Source: Pelosinus fermentans
GTDB lineage: Bacteria > Bacillota > Negativicutes > DSM-13327
Reading direction: 5' to 3'
DNA length: 64,000 bases
NCBI GenBank assembly: GCA_002434245.1
Contig: DJJR01000041.1
Coordinates: 17,431 to 81,430, forward strand
In this document: in pieces, positions 34,906 through 43,922 of the stretch
How positions within the stretch are numbered: position 1 is the first letter of the stretch
How the letters are laid out: each line of letters begins with the position of its first letter
The notes under the pieces: generated by a model
Told to the model about the DNA's origin: nothing
What the model saw: only the letters and a program-made list of their open reading frames with translations
The model's database searches: none
Program-made: the position numbers and the translations under genes

Positions 34906-35871
34906 ATGAAGAACACAGTAATTCTCAATGCGGCGAAATTAGATTTTGATAACAAGCTGGACTTTTCTTCATTGTCCAATCTCACCAAAGTAACTAAGTA
35001 TGATGCAAGCAGCAATGATGAAATCCTGGAACGGGTTCAGGGGCAGCATATTGTTATCACGAAAGAGCTGCCTGTAGGAAGAGATTTGATTTCTCAATTC
35101 CCGCCTACAGTTGAGCTGATTTGTGAGGCTGGCACAGGTTTTAACAATATTGATATTGCAGCAGCCAAAGAAAAAAATATTGCCGTCTGCAATGTTCCGA
35201 GCTACAGTACAGAGGCTGTAGCCCAGTTGGTGATTACCTTCATCTTAAATCAAAGTTCCTCGTTAATTCGACAGCAAGTGATGCTTCAAGAAAAGAATTT
35301 TGATAATTTTACAAAGCATTTACAAGTTCCGCATTTTGAACTGCAAGGTAAAACTCTTGGTATAATTGGTGCAGGGGCTATAGGAAGAGAAGTGATTAAG
35401 ATTGCTCTAACCTTAGGTATGAACATTTTGGTATACAGCCGTACTCCTAAACCTTGGGGTGAGGCGAAGGTGCAATTTGTTTCTCTTGCAGAACTTCTTA
35501 CCCAAAGTGATTTTGTAAGTATTCATTGTCCCCTTACTCCAGAAACAAAGCATCTTATCAATAAAGATAAGCTAAAGCAAATGAAGCCAACTGCTTTTAT
35601 TATAAATTCTTCGAGAGGGCCTATTATAAATGAGGTCGATTTAATTGAAGCTTTGCAGCAAGGGATCATTGCAGGTGCGGCACTTGATGTACAGGATCCA
35701 GAGCCACCGGAACTAAACAATCCTTTATTTTTTATGGACAATGTAATCTTAACACCACACATTGGCTGGAGGCGTTTGGAATCAAGACAAAGGCTGATTG
35801 GGCTTATGGCTGAGAATATTGAATCGTTCCTTCAAGGCAAACCATTGAATGTTGTAAACGGTGTGCTGTAA
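34906..35871 (+). CDS. D-isomer-specific 2-hydroxyacid dehydrogenase
   Basis: 321 residues, glycerate/hydroxypyruvate reductase-like. The NAD-binding motif GIIGAGAIGREV begins near residue 150; catalytic Arg in NSSRGPIINE, Glu in DPEPPE region, and His in LTPHIGWRR are present. It reduces or oxidises a 2-keto/2-hydroxy acid; exact substrate cannot be set. Single gene with a terminator behind it. Confidence 0.88.
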   Translation: MKNTVILNAAKLDFDNKLDFSSLSNLTKVTKYDASSNDEILERVQGQHIVITKELPVGRDLISQFPPTVELICEAGTGFNNIDIAAAKEKNIAVCNVPSYSTEAVAQLVITFILNQSSSLIRQQVMLQEKNFDNFTKHLQVPHFELQGKTLGIIGAGAIGREVIKIALTLGMNILVYSRTPKPWGEAKVQFVSLAELLTQSDFVSIHCPLTPETKHLINKDKLKQMKPTAFIINSSRGPIINEVDLIEALQQGIIAGAALDVQDPEPPELNNPLFFMDNVILTPHIGWRRLESRQRLIGLMAENIESFLQGKPLNVVNGVL

Positions 35872-35916
35872 TTTCTCAAACTGTAATTCTATCGTGTAGA
35901 TCATATTGTAAATGAG

Positions 35917-35962
35917 AAAAATAGTCCTTTAGGAAGCAGATATTCTAAGGGACTATTTTTAT
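35917..35962 (+). terminator. Rho-independent terminator
   Basis: AAAAATAGTCC at 35917-35927 pairs with the GGACTATTTTT arm ending at about 35960, with further inner pairs; a T-run follows. Confidence 0.85.
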
Positions 35963-36066
35963 TTCTATAAATTAAGTAAAGAATATTTTTTTTGTAGAAA
36001 GACTTTGCATTGAGGGATATACTAGTGATAATGCAATAAGTTCTATTTAGAATCTCAATCTAGGAT

Positions 36067-36104
36067 CTTGTCAGCTTTAAAACGGTAGGATAATGGCTGA
36101 CAAG
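36067..36104 (+). promoter_or_regulatory. Hairpin in the folA leader
   Basis: CTTGTCAGC at 36067-36075 and GCTGACAAG at 36096-36104 are perfect 9-bp arms. No T-run follows, so it is not a plain terminator; a leader structure before folA is possible. A partly similar stretch (CCAGCTTTAAAAC) occurs near 27680. Confidence 0.4.
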
Positions 36105-36128
36105 GTACTAACAATCGGGAGTGTTATG

Positions 36129-36650
36129 ATGAAACTAATCGTCGCCGTGGATGAGCAGTGGGGGATTGGATGCAAAGGGCAATTGCTGGTGACAATTCCT
36201 GCAGATATGCAGCATTTCAAAGAGAAAACCAAAGGAAAAGTGGTAGTAATGGGTAGGGAGACATTTGAATCATTGCCGGGACCAAAACCCCTTCAGGGAC
36301 GAATTAATATTGTGCTGACCCAAAATATAAAGCTGCATTGGGAAGGCGTTACCCTATGCCATTCTTTGTCTCAGCTGTTCACAGTCGTATCTTCCTATCC
36401 CAGTGAGGATATTTTTATCATTGGAGGAGAATCCGTATATCGGCAATGCCTGCCTTATTGTTCAGAGGCTTATATTACTAAAATCACTGCTATGCATCCA
36501 GCTGATACGTTCTTTCCCAATTTAGATAGCCGACCGGAGTGGCGGTGCATAGAAGAGAGCTCCGTACAGAGTTATAAAGATAGTACCTATCGATTTACAA
36601 CTTATATAAATCTGGAGCAGAGGGATTGGAAGGAGTTTGGATGGCAGTGA
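36129..36650 (+). CDS. folA: Dihydrofolate reductase
   Basis: 173-residue enzyme that reduces dihydrofolate to tetrahydrofolate. MKLIVAVDEQWGIGCKGQL at the start, the KVVVMGRETFESLP motif, and the IFIIGGESVYRQCL motif are all in family order. ATG at 36129 has GGGAG 7 bp upstream; ATG at 36126 is equally in frame. No thyA is next to it. The stop overlaps the DUF2164 gene by 10 bp. Confidence 0.93.
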   Translation: MKLIVAVDEQWGIGCKGQLLVTIPADMQHFKEKTKGKVVVMGRETFESLPGPKPLQGRINIVLTQNIKLHWEGVTLCHSLSQLFTVVSSYPSEDIFIIGGESVYRQCLPYCSEAYITKITAMHPADTFFPNLDSRPEWRCIEESSVQSYKDSTYRFTTYINLEQRDWKEFGWQ

Positions 36651-36877
36651 TTCATTTATCCAAGGAATTAAAAAAACAAGCTGTTGATGATTTAAAGAAA
36701 TATTTTATGGAAAAGCGAGAGGAGGAAATTGGGCAATTAGGAGCAGAATTATTATTAGACTTTATGGTGGAAAAAGTGGGTGCAGTGATTTATAATCAGG
36801 CAATAAAAGACGCACATGCCTTTATGTTTGAAAAAGTGGAAGATCTATATGCACTTGAAAAGAACCATCGTTTGTAG
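36641..36877 (+). CDS. DUF2164 family protein
   Basis: 78 residues, short acidic/basic helical protein (AVIHLSKELKKQAVDDLKKY, GQLGAELLLDFMVEKVG, YNQAIKDA). Matches the DUF2164 pattern; function unknown. ATG at 36641 follows AAGGAG inside the end of folA, so it is translationally coupled to it. Confidence 0.85.
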   Translation: MAVIHLSKELKKQAVDDLKKYFMEKREEEIGQLGAELLLDFMVEKVGAVIYNQAIKDAHAFMFEKVEDLYALEKNHRL

Positions 36878-37041
36878 AAGGATGACAGAAAGAGGAATAG
36901 CGTTGCGTATATAAAGAGATTGTGGTAGAATTTAGGGAAAAACGTAAATGCTCACTGTCTTATAAGAAATCACCTAATGCATGAATTCAAGAAGGCAAAT
37001 GATTCATGAATGTAGGGAAGCAATGATGAGGAGTTTATAAT

Positions 37042-38232
37042 ATGATAATTAAACCAAAGTTTCGCGGCTTTATTTGTACTACATCACATCCTGCCGGATG
37101 TGCTCATTCTGTACAAGAGCAGATAAATTATGTTAAACAGCAAAAGCCCATTCAAGGACCGAAGAAGGTTCTTGTAATTGGCGCATCAACGGGATATGGT
37201 CTGGCATCAAGAATTGTTGCTACTTTTGGATCAGGCGCAAGTACGCTTGGCGTTTTTTTGGAAAAGCCAGCATCCAATGGAAATACAGCTACTGCCGGGT
37301 GGTATAATACTGCAGCATTTGAAACAGCAGCAACAGAGGCAGGGTATTATGCGAAAAGCATTAACGGTGATGCTTTCTCTGATCAGGTGAAAGAGAAGAC
37401 GATTGCATTGATTAAAGAAGAATTGGGGCAAGTCGATCTGGTCGTTTACAGTATTGCTGCACCAAGAAGGACTCATCCTGTTAGCGGCGAGATGTTTACG
37501 TCCGTCATTAAACCCATTGGAGATTCTTTTACAAGTAAGACGGTAGATATGAATTCAAATGAAATTGTCGATGTGACCTTAGAGCCAGCCAGTGAGCAAG
37601 AAATCCGCAGTACTGTAGCAGTCATGGGCGGTGAGGACTGGGAGCGATGGGTGCACTATTTAAAAGAGGCGGGCGTCCTTGCTCCTGGGGCAATTACCAT
37701 AAGCTATTCCTATATTGGCCCTAAGATCACCTATCCAATTTATAAAGAAGGTACTATCGGAAGAGCAAAAGATCATTTATATACTACCAGCAAAGAAATA
37801 AACAAGCAAATTCAAGATATAAATGGCAGAGCCTTTGTTGCTGTAAATAAAGCACTGGTTACTCAGGCAAGTGCAGCAATTCCCGTTGTTCCTTTATATT
37901 TAATGTTATTAGCAAGAGTACTGGGTAAGAGGGGGCTGGATGAAAACTGCATTGAGCAAATGTACCGTCTCTTAGCAAGTCGATTGTATTGTGCAGAGAA
38001 GCTGCCTGATGAGGATCATTTGATTCGTATTGATGATTATGAAATGCAAGATGATGTGCAAGCTGAGGTTTCTGTCTTATGGGAAAAGGTTTGCAGCGGT
38101 GAGATTGATATTATTCCTGATCTTGAGGAATACCGTAAAGAGTTCTTTAAGTTATTCGGTTTTGGCTTTGATGATGTTCAGTATGAAGAAGATGTGAAGG
38201 AAGAGGTTCCTATATTAAGTATAAAATCCTAG
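37042..38232 (+). CDS. fabV: Trans-2-enoyl-CoA/ACP reductase FabV
   Basis: 396-residue NADH-dependent enoyl reductase, the FabI alternative that is naturally resistant to triclosan. Nucleotide site VLVIGASTGYGLASR near residue 45 and the active-site Tyr-x8-Lys (YKEGTIGRAK) near residue 235-244 are intact. In clostridia and Negativicutes some FabV-like proteins act as crotonyl-CoA reductases (Ter), so fatty-acid synthesis and butyrate-type chain reduction are both possible. ATG follows GAGGAG. A stem-loop follows. Confidence 0.94.
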   Translation: MIIKPKFRGFICTTSHPAGCAHSVQEQINYVKQQKPIQGPKKVLVIGASTGYGLASRIVATFGSGASTLGVFLEKPASNGNTATAGWYNTAAFETAATEAGYYAKSINGDAFSDQVKEKTIALIKEELGQVDLVVYSIAAPRRTHPVSGEMFTSVIKPIGDSFTSKTVDMNSNEIVDVTLEPASEQEIRSTVAVMGGEDWERWVHYLKEAGVLAPGAITISYSYIGPKITYPIYKEGTIGRAKDHLYTTSKEINKQIQDINGRAFVAVNKALVTQASAAIPVVPLYLMLLARVLGKRGLDENCIEQMYRLLASRLYCAEKLPDEDHLIRIDDYEMQDDVQAEVSVLWEKVCSGEIDIIPDLEEYRKEFFKLFGFGFDDVQYEEDVKEEVPILSIKS

Positions 38233-38256
38233 CTTATATAAAACGTATTATAATTA

Positions 38257-38288
38257 AGAAGGTCCTGCACGTCTATGCAGGACCTTCT
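38257..38288. terminator. Stem-loop after fabV
   Basis: Perfect 13-bp arms AGAAGGTCCTGCA (38257-38269) and TGCAGGACCTTCT (38276-38288). The tail is not a clean T-run but position after fabV suits a terminator. Confidence 0.7.
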
Positions 38289-38372
38289 GGCTATATATAT
38301 TTACAGATTGCAGTCTGACAAGAATGGAATAGAGAGCTCTTCCATCTCTGACGATAGTTATGTGGATATCGA

Positions 38373-39056
38373 TTATAATTTAAAGGCAAAGAGGCAGGAA
38401 ATACCTTTCATAGTATAGCTTTCCTTGCCGTCTAGAAGACTGGTCGCCTTTAACTTTAAATCTACATTTTTTACTTCGCGTTCAGCATAGGATACATTAA
38501 AAGTGGTGGAATCTGAAAGTTTGCAGCTGACACCAATTTCTTTTAAGGAAACATCTTTGCCTCCCAGCATAGTCGCAAATAAAGTGTATTGATCATTGAG
38601 CTTATGAGTTGCTGTGAGACCAATATGTAAGGCTGACTTAGAGGCGTCATAAACATGGGCACCATAGGAAATTTTGGTGTGCTCATATCCTGTGATGAAG
38701 GTAAGGTTCGGATTGATTTTATACAAGACGTTAAGATCACTAGGTTCTGCTTTTGCATATGTCGTCAATGAACCAAGAGCCGTTGGAATAGTCGATACTT
38801 TTGACTTGAACATCCCATGTTTGAACTGTACTGCAAAACGATCATTTATACCTGCAGTCGCTGTAGCCTTAAATCCAAAATCACCAACGACGTCAGCTGA
38901 AACTTTCCCTCTGCCGCTAACTTTAGAATCAAGTGTACTGCCGATTTCTACGCTAAGAGCACCTTTTTCAAATTCAGTTACGGGAGAGGCATAAACGATA
39001 CTGGTTGTCATGAAAAGCCCGGTTGTGAGTGCGAATAGAGCGATTAACTTGCGCAT
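38373..39056 (-). CDS. Outer-membrane beta-barrel-like protein
   Basis: 227 residues. Signal peptide 1-23 (MRKLIALFALTTGLFMTTSI then VYAS-P). The mature part alternates polar and hydrophobic residues in strand-like stretches (FGFKATATAGI, FAVQFKHGMF, YTLFATMLGG) and ends in FAFKL, similar to a barrel-closing strand. I do not recognise a named family. Its mature start PVTEFEKGALSVEIG resembles PVNDLDKGQTAAGIG of the next minus-strand gene, so the two are probably related. Outer-membrane location is inference. Confidence 0.7.
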   Translation of the reverse strand: MRKLIALFALTTGLFMTTSIVYASPVTEFEKGALSVEIGSTLDSKVSGRGKVSADVVGDFGFKATATAGINDRFAVQFKHGMFKSKVSTIPTALGSLTTYAKAEPSDLNVLYKINPNLTFITGYEHTKISYGAHVYDASKSALHIGLTATHKLNDQYTLFATMLGGKDVSLKEIGVSCKLSDSTTFNVSYAEREVKNVDLKLKATSLLDGKESYTMKGISCLFAFKL

Positions 39057-39283
39057 ATTTCCTCCTTGAAATGGGATTCGATTTTTTCATTTATCAGATA
39101 TAATAGTTTTATCGGGACAAAATGAGTATTTTCGACACAATGCTTATTTTATCATAAAAAAATGCAGTTAGAAATGAGAGACTATTTAGTCGCCAAAAGA
39201 ATATAACAAAAAATCGCTACTTATCTTTTTAGGGTAATAAGTAACGACTTTATATATGGATTTTATGATAGCAGGAAAGTGTT

Positions 39284-39772
39284 TCAAAATTTCAGGGTTG
39301 CGCCAATTCCTACGCCATTTTTGTTTTCGCCTTCATCAGGCATGTAAGTGTGATAGGTAAAGTTGATGTCCGCATTGTAAGTGATTTTGAAATTAGCACC
39401 AACTTGCAGTTCTTTAAATTCCTTTCCCGCAATTAGTGAAGTGTATCCTTCCCACTCGGGTGCGATTGGACCGTTTATAGCCATTCCCACATATACTTTG
39501 GCATTAGAATTCACATCATTGCTGCCGATAATTCCTCTGAAGTTGTTAGCAAGTTGCAGTTGTCCATAAACATTATCCAGGTTGTTACCATGATTCCAAT
39601 TTACATTCTGTAAACCTAATGTAAAATTGTCGGCCAACTTATGCTCAAGGTAAAATGTGTTGTTACCTATGCCGGCAGCAGTTTGCCCCTTATCCAGATC
39701 ATTGACTGGGGCAGATAAGCCAGTACCGGTTACAGTAAGAAGTGCAGCTAAAATAATTGCGTTTTTTTTCAA
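39284..39772 (-). CDS. Small outer-membrane beta-barrel-like protein
   Basis: 162 residues with a signal peptide (MKKNAIILAALLTVTGTGLS then AP). The mature chain has beta-barrel-like alternation and ends GVGIGATLKF, a C-terminal aromatic residue typical of outer-membrane proteins. Likely paralogue of the gene at 38373-39056. It lies upstream of it in the same direction but 227 bp away, so each may have its own promoter. Confidence 0.7.
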   Translation of the reverse strand: MKKNAIILAALLTVTGTGLSAPVNDLDKGQTAAGIGNNTFYLEHKLADNFTLGLQNVNWNHGNNLDNVYGQLQLANNFRGIIGSNDVNSNAKVYVGMAINGPIAPEWEGYTSLIAGKEFKELQVGANFKITYNADINFTYHTYMPDEGENKNGVGIGATLKF

Positions 39773-39946
39773 AATAAGACCTCCAAGAATGCTATGTATT
39801 TCATCTGAATTGAGCTCCTCTTGTCTGGCGGATCTTTAATTGGATAAAGGAATCAATGTGAATATAACAAACTAAAAATGCTAGGTCAATGAGTAAAATC
39901 TTCCAATTCCAGGCTGGAAAATACTTTAAGAAAGAAGGCAGAGTAG

Positions 39947-41314
39947 ATGTTAATTGATAAGCACACAAATTTTTCTAAAGAGAAATTATCCTTTAATGAA
40001 ATCGATGAAGGTTTTACTACAAAAGAGGCTATAGCGGAGGCAAAACGCTGCTTGAACTGTCCAAAACCCTTATGTCGTGGAGGCTGCCCTATTGAAAATG
40101 AAATTCCTAGCTTTATTCAAGCTTTGGCAAAAGGGAATGTTGGAGAAGCGAGTGCTATTATCGCTCAGCGCAGTAATCTTCCTGCGGTTTGCGGGCGAGT
40201 CTGCCCACATGAAAAACAATGTGAGGGTGCCTGTATTCTCAATAAAAAAAATCGCGGGATTCAGATTGGCAAGCTGGAGCGCTTTATTGCTGATTTTGAT
40301 GCCGAAATGGGTATTGAGAGACCAAAGCCTGCCTCATGTATACAAGGGAAAGTTGCAGTGATTGGCTCGGGGCCGGCAGGATTGACGGTGGCCGGTGATT
40401 TGGCGAAATTAGGATTCCAAGTTGTTATCTTTGAATCCCAAGCTGAGGCGGGCGGTGTTTTACTGTATGGTATTCCAGAATTTCGCTTAAGCAAGGAAGT
40501 GGTTCGCCGGGAAATAAAAAGAATTGAAGATTTGGGCGTGGAAGTTAAAACAGGAGTTGTAGTAGGACAGGATATGACAGTAGATGATTTGTTTGCAGAT
40601 GGTTTTGATGCCATTTTCATTGGTACAGGCACAGCTTTGCCGAAGATACTTGATATTCCTGGCAAGGATCTGATCGGAGTTATACAGGCAACCTACCTTT
40701 TGAGAATGGTTACCTTAATTCGTACGGAAAAACTTGATCGTAAAGAAACTCCGATTAATACCCGGGACAAAGTGATAGTAGTTGGTGCAGGCAATGTTGC
40801 TATGGATGCTGCTCGTACAGCCATTCGTTTAGGCGCTTCTAAGGTTACTGTCGTCTATCGCCGTACAGAGCAGGAGGTAACTGCACTGCCATCTGAAATA
40901 GAAGCAGCAAAAGCGGAAGGAGTAGAGTTTCAGTGGCTGTCCAATCCGACTGCCATCTTAGGAACAACACAGGTTACGGGGTTAGAATATGAATTGCAGG
41001 AGATCGATAAAAATTGCAAATTACGAGGCACAGGAGTGAAAGAAATAATAGAGGCTGATAAGGTGATTCCAGCCATTGGTCAGCGTCCTGCAGCCAGAAT
41101 CGTATCTACTACGGAAGGTATCGAAGTAAGTGACAATGGATATGTGATCACACGGGAACGCCCTTACGGCATGACTACGCGCAAAGGCGTTTTTGCCGGG
41201 GGAGATGTAGTACATCAGCCAGCAACCGTTGTTTTAGCCATGAAGGAAGCAAAAAAACTGGCGGCAGGCATCGCTCAATATGTGGAAGCCAAAAAATTAT
41301 TAGAGAATTGCTAG
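39947..41314 (+). CDS. gltD: NADPH-dependent oxidoreductase, glutamate synthase small-subunit type
   Basis: 455-residue flavin/iron-sulfur protein. Cysteine clusters CLNCPKPLCRGGC and CGRVCPHEKQCEGAC bind two 4Fe-4S centres; FAD site VIGSGPAGLTVAGDL near residue 140 and NADPH site VIVVGAGNVAMDAART near residue 275; GVFAGGDVV late. There is no large glutamate synthase subunit beside it, so it may work as a stand-alone partner (for example like NfnB or a ferredoxin:NADP enzyme). A 40-bp copy of its 3' end occurs at 50318-50357. Confidence 0.9.
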   Translation: MLIDKHTNFSKEKLSFNEIDEGFTTKEAIAEAKRCLNCPKPLCRGGCPIENEIPSFIQALAKGNVGEASAIIAQRSNLPAVCGRVCPHEKQCEGACILNKKNRGIQIGKLERFIADFDAEMGIERPKPASCIQGKVAVIGSGPAGLTVAGDLAKLGFQVVIFESQAEAGGVLLYGIPEFRLSKEVVRREIKRIEDLGVEVKTGVVVGQDMTVDDLFADGFDAIFIGTGTALPKILDIPGKDLIGVIQATYLLRMVTLIRTEKLDRKETPINTRDKVIVVGAGNVAMDAARTAIRLGASKVTVVYRRTEQEVTALPSEIEAAKAEGVEFQWLSNPTAILGTTQVTGLEYELQEIDKNCKLRGTGVKEIIEADKVIPAIGQRPAARIVSTTEGIEVSDNGYVITRERPYGMTTRKGVFAGGDVVHQPATVVLAMKEAKKLAAGIAQYVEAKKLLENC

Positions 41315-41370
41315 GGAATCAGAGTGCAGCCAATTGACTTGTGCTGCCACAAATTATGCCAAACAAAGAA

Positions 41371-41400
41371 GCATGCCAATCATAAGGCATGTTTTTTTTT
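41371..41400 (+). terminator. Rho-independent terminator
   Basis: GCATGCC (41371-41377) pairs with GGCATG (41386-41391) and is followed by a run of nine T residues. Confidence 0.85.
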
Positions 41401-41453
41401 ATATTACACACTAGAATTTATAAGTTTTGAGTGAGTGCTGCAGCTTTAAGGAC

Positions 41454-41526
41454 GCGCCAGGGTCCATGTTATTAACGTTTCGCCATTAGCATTTAACCTC
41501 CACTTATAATAACATGAACCTGACGC
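41454..41526. repeat. Imperfect inverted repeat upstream of PRD regulator
   Basis: GCGCCAGGGTCCATGTTATT at 41454-41473 pairs imperfectly with AATAACATGAACCTGACGC at 41508-41526, with a 34-base loop. Function unknown; could be a structured leader or a small non-coding element. Apart from this and the palindrome at 41668 the 394-bp gap holds no gene. Confidence 0.5.
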
Positions 41527-41667
41527 TTAGTCTGAGAGCAAAAGAATGTATAACATTTTTTGAATAGCTCTAAATAGTCAAAGGCAGCAGGAAGTAAAAT
41601 CTGCTTTGTGCATTACGACTCTATTAGTTCACTTTTGCCATAATTTTTGTGAAAGATGTTAAACTTC

Positions 41668-41685
41668 TGATTATTCAAATAATCA
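41668..41685. promoter_or_regulatory. Palindrome upstream of PRD regulator
   Basis: TGATTATT-CA-AATAATCA has perfect 8-bp arms and lies 24 bp before the start region of the regulator gene. Candidate operator. Confidence 0.45.
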
Positions 41686-41708
41686 TGTAAAATAAAAATG
41701 GAAGTGGG

Positions 41709-43853
41709 GTGAACATGATGTTGCTAAATGAACGCCGTTGTAGTGTACTTCTGGATATTTTGGAAAATGAAGGCTGGGTTCGGATTCGAGATTTAGCTCA
41801 GAAATTTCATGTTAGTGACCGCACGATTCGTTATGATCTGGATGTGGTAGATGATTTTTTGCAATTTAACAATCTATCATCACTGATTCGCAAACAAAAC
41901 GGTGGTGTGAAGTTTGTTGAATCCGCAGAAGAGAAAACGAAGCTACTAAGATTGTTTCAACATTTAGGATTATATCAGTATGTATTGTCATCGAATGAAC
42001 GACTGCAGAAAATTTTAGCAGAGTTATTATATGTTAAAGATTATATCAGAATCAATGACCTTGCAGCTATTTTATATGTGAGTCGGGGAACCGTCATCAA
42101 GGATTTACAGAAAGTACGTGAGTGGTTGGAAAGAAGGCATCTGGAATTGCGCTCCATACCTAAATATGGAATCAAAGTTGTAGGACCGGAGCGAGAATTC
42201 CGTCAAGCTGTTGTAGAACTGCTGCGCAAAAATCTATCCTTGTCTTATATGTTGGAATGGACCATGACACCGGAACCCAACTTGAGTGATAGCCAGCTAT
42301 TCAAATGTTGGCTGGAGAACATTGATATAGCCTTCCTGCAAACCTATATTCGTCGGTTAGAAAATGAACTTAAGGTTGTCTTTTCAGATGTCGCATTTAG
42401 TGGATTGGTAATTTTCTTAATCGTCTCCATTCATCGAATTAGAGCGGGACGTGATATCGTTGGCCGGCAGTCAGAATTGGAAGTTTTGCAAAGCTCACGT
42501 ACCTTTGCCATTGCCCTTACCACCATTCCACTTTTAGAAGAACGATTTGATTTATCCATCCCCCTTGATGAAGTCAGCCTTTTTACGGAGTATATTTTAG
42601 GAAGTAATGTTGCATCTTCAGCAGTCGAAGAACAGGAGAGCAGAACGGAAATACAAATGTTGGTATGTAATCTCATTGCCCGGGTAAGTCAGGATGTACC
42701 TTACGATTTGACAGAAGACCATCAATTGTTGGATGGACTTTTGGAAGAAGTTCGCCCTACATTGTTTCGGGTAAAATATGGATTAAGTTTAGAGAATCCC
42801 TACTTGGATGAAGTCAAGTCCAATTATCCGCTGTTATTTGAATCAGTAAGAAAGCATACAAATTCTTTGGCTGCTTATATTGGCGGACAACTGTTAGATG
42901 AAGAAATCAGTTATTTAACCGTTCATTTTAGCGCTGCACTTGAAAGAATGAAAAACAGAGATCAAACCCAGCCTTCGGTGCTTGTCATTTGTGCGGCAGG
43001 TACAGGAACAGCTAATTTGTTATCATCCCGTTTACAGTCTTTATTTGACATAAAAATTGTCGCCGTAGCACCTTGCCGTCAGGTTCAAATGCTGTTAGAG
43101 ATTCATCATGTAGACATTATTGTATCTACAGTGCCGATTCCTCCCGTTTCGATACCCATACTGATTGTTAACCCTCTTTTACCTCCTCATGATATTGCAT
43201 TATTAGAAAATCACATGGACAAAGCAAAAGGAACATCTTCTGTTGACGATCTTTTGAAGGTAATTGAAAAACATTGCAGTATTCAAGATTACCATCAATT
43301 GCGCCGCGAGTTAGACATTGTGCTGAATGCTACGTTAGAAGAAACGCGGATTGATTCTGACCCGCCATCGCTAGATCAGCTATTGCCTGCCTCGAATATT
43401 AGATTAAATGTGCCTGCCCAGAATTGGCGGGATGCTATTTATGAAGCAGGAGATGTATTGTATCAAGAGGGATATATTGAACAAATATACGGACAAGCAA
43501 TGGTTGATGTAGTCGATAAGATGGGACCTTATATCGTATATTGGAAGGGCATTGCCCTCCCACACGCAGATATTGATTGTGGAGTTAAAAAATCGGGATT
43601 CAGTTTTATTAGGCTTAAGGAGCCTGTCGTCTTTGGAACACCGGAAAATGATCCAGTGGATATGATATTTGCTCTGGCAGCGGTGGACCATTCCTCTCAT
43701 GTTATTGCATTGCTGGAGTTAACCAATATTCTCAGCGATGCAGAAAAAGTAGCCTGTCTTCGCAGTGAAAGTGAAATCGAAAAAATAACCCAAATGTTTC
43801 TGTCCTGGTCTAGAGGGGGGCTTCAAACTAGCGGAATGGTCAATGGCGAGTGA
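41709..43853 (+). CDS. PRD-containing PTS transcription regulator (MtlR/BglG type)
   Basis: 714-residue modular regulator. In order: DeoR-like helix-turn-helix (residues about 8-60), a second HTH of Mga type (about 75-160), two PTS regulation domains (about 190-400), a IIB-like domain with ICAAGTGTANLL and a cysteine near 430, and a C-terminal EIIA-like domain with the phospho-acceptor His in IALPHADID. It should sense PTS flux through phosphorylation and activate the downstream PTS operon. GTG at 41709 or ATG at 41715/41718 may be used. The last residues TSGMVNGE come from a stretch that matches the MITE-like element at 33145-33171 and extend past the usual EIIA end. Confidence 0.9.
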   Translation: MNMMLLNERRCSVLLDILENEGWVRIRDLAQKFHVSDRTIRYDLDVVDDFLQFNNLSSLIRKQNGGVKFVESAEEKTKLLRLFQHLGLYQYVLSSNERLQKILAELLYVKDYIRINDLAAILYVSRGTVIKDLQKVREWLERRHLELRSIPKYGIKVVGPEREFRQAVVELLRKNLSLSYMLEWTMTPEPNLSDSQLFKCWLENIDIAFLQTYIRRLENELKVVFSDVAFSGLVIFLIVSIHRIRAGRDIVGRQSELEVLQSSRTFAIALTTIPLLEERFDLSIPLDEVSLFTEYILGSNVASSAVEEQESRTEIQMLVCNLIARVSQDVPYDLTEDHQLLDGLLEEVRPTLFRVKYGLSLENPYLDEVKSNYPLLFESVRKHTNSLAAYIGGQLLDEEISYLTVHFSAALERMKNRDQTQPSVLVICAAGTGTANLLSSRLQSLFDIKIVAVAPCRQVQMLLEIHHVDIIVSTVPIPPVSIPILIVNPLLPPHDIALLENHMDKAKGTSSVDDLLKVIEKHCSIQDYHQLRRELDIVLNATLEETRIDSDPPSLDQLLPASNIRLNVPAQNWRDAIYEAGDVLYQEGYIEQIYGQAMVDVVDKMGPYIVYWKGIALPHADIDCGVKKSGFSFIRLKEPVVFGTPENDPVDMIFALAAVDHSSHVIALLELTNILSDAEKVACLRSESEIEKITQMFLSWSRGGLQTSGMVNGE
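43825..43851. mobile_element. MITE fragment forming the gene's 3' end
   Basis: 27 bp, AAACTAGCGGAATGGTCAAT and onward, identical at 26 of 27 positions to the left interior of the element at 33131-33295. Preceded by AGGGGGGCTTC, a degraded terminal repeat. It supplies the last eight codons and stop of the PRD regulator. Confidence 0.7.
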
Positions 43854-43922
43854 AGGTAATTTGAATATGAATTTTCCCGGCACATTTGTGCTGAGGATAG
43901 GATAGCGTAGGAGGCTAAAAAA

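Noticed and set aside
36626..36650. Fusion of folA and the DUF2164 gene
   Set aside because: They are in different frames with a 10-bp overlap and the second has its own AAGGAG, so translational coupling explains it.
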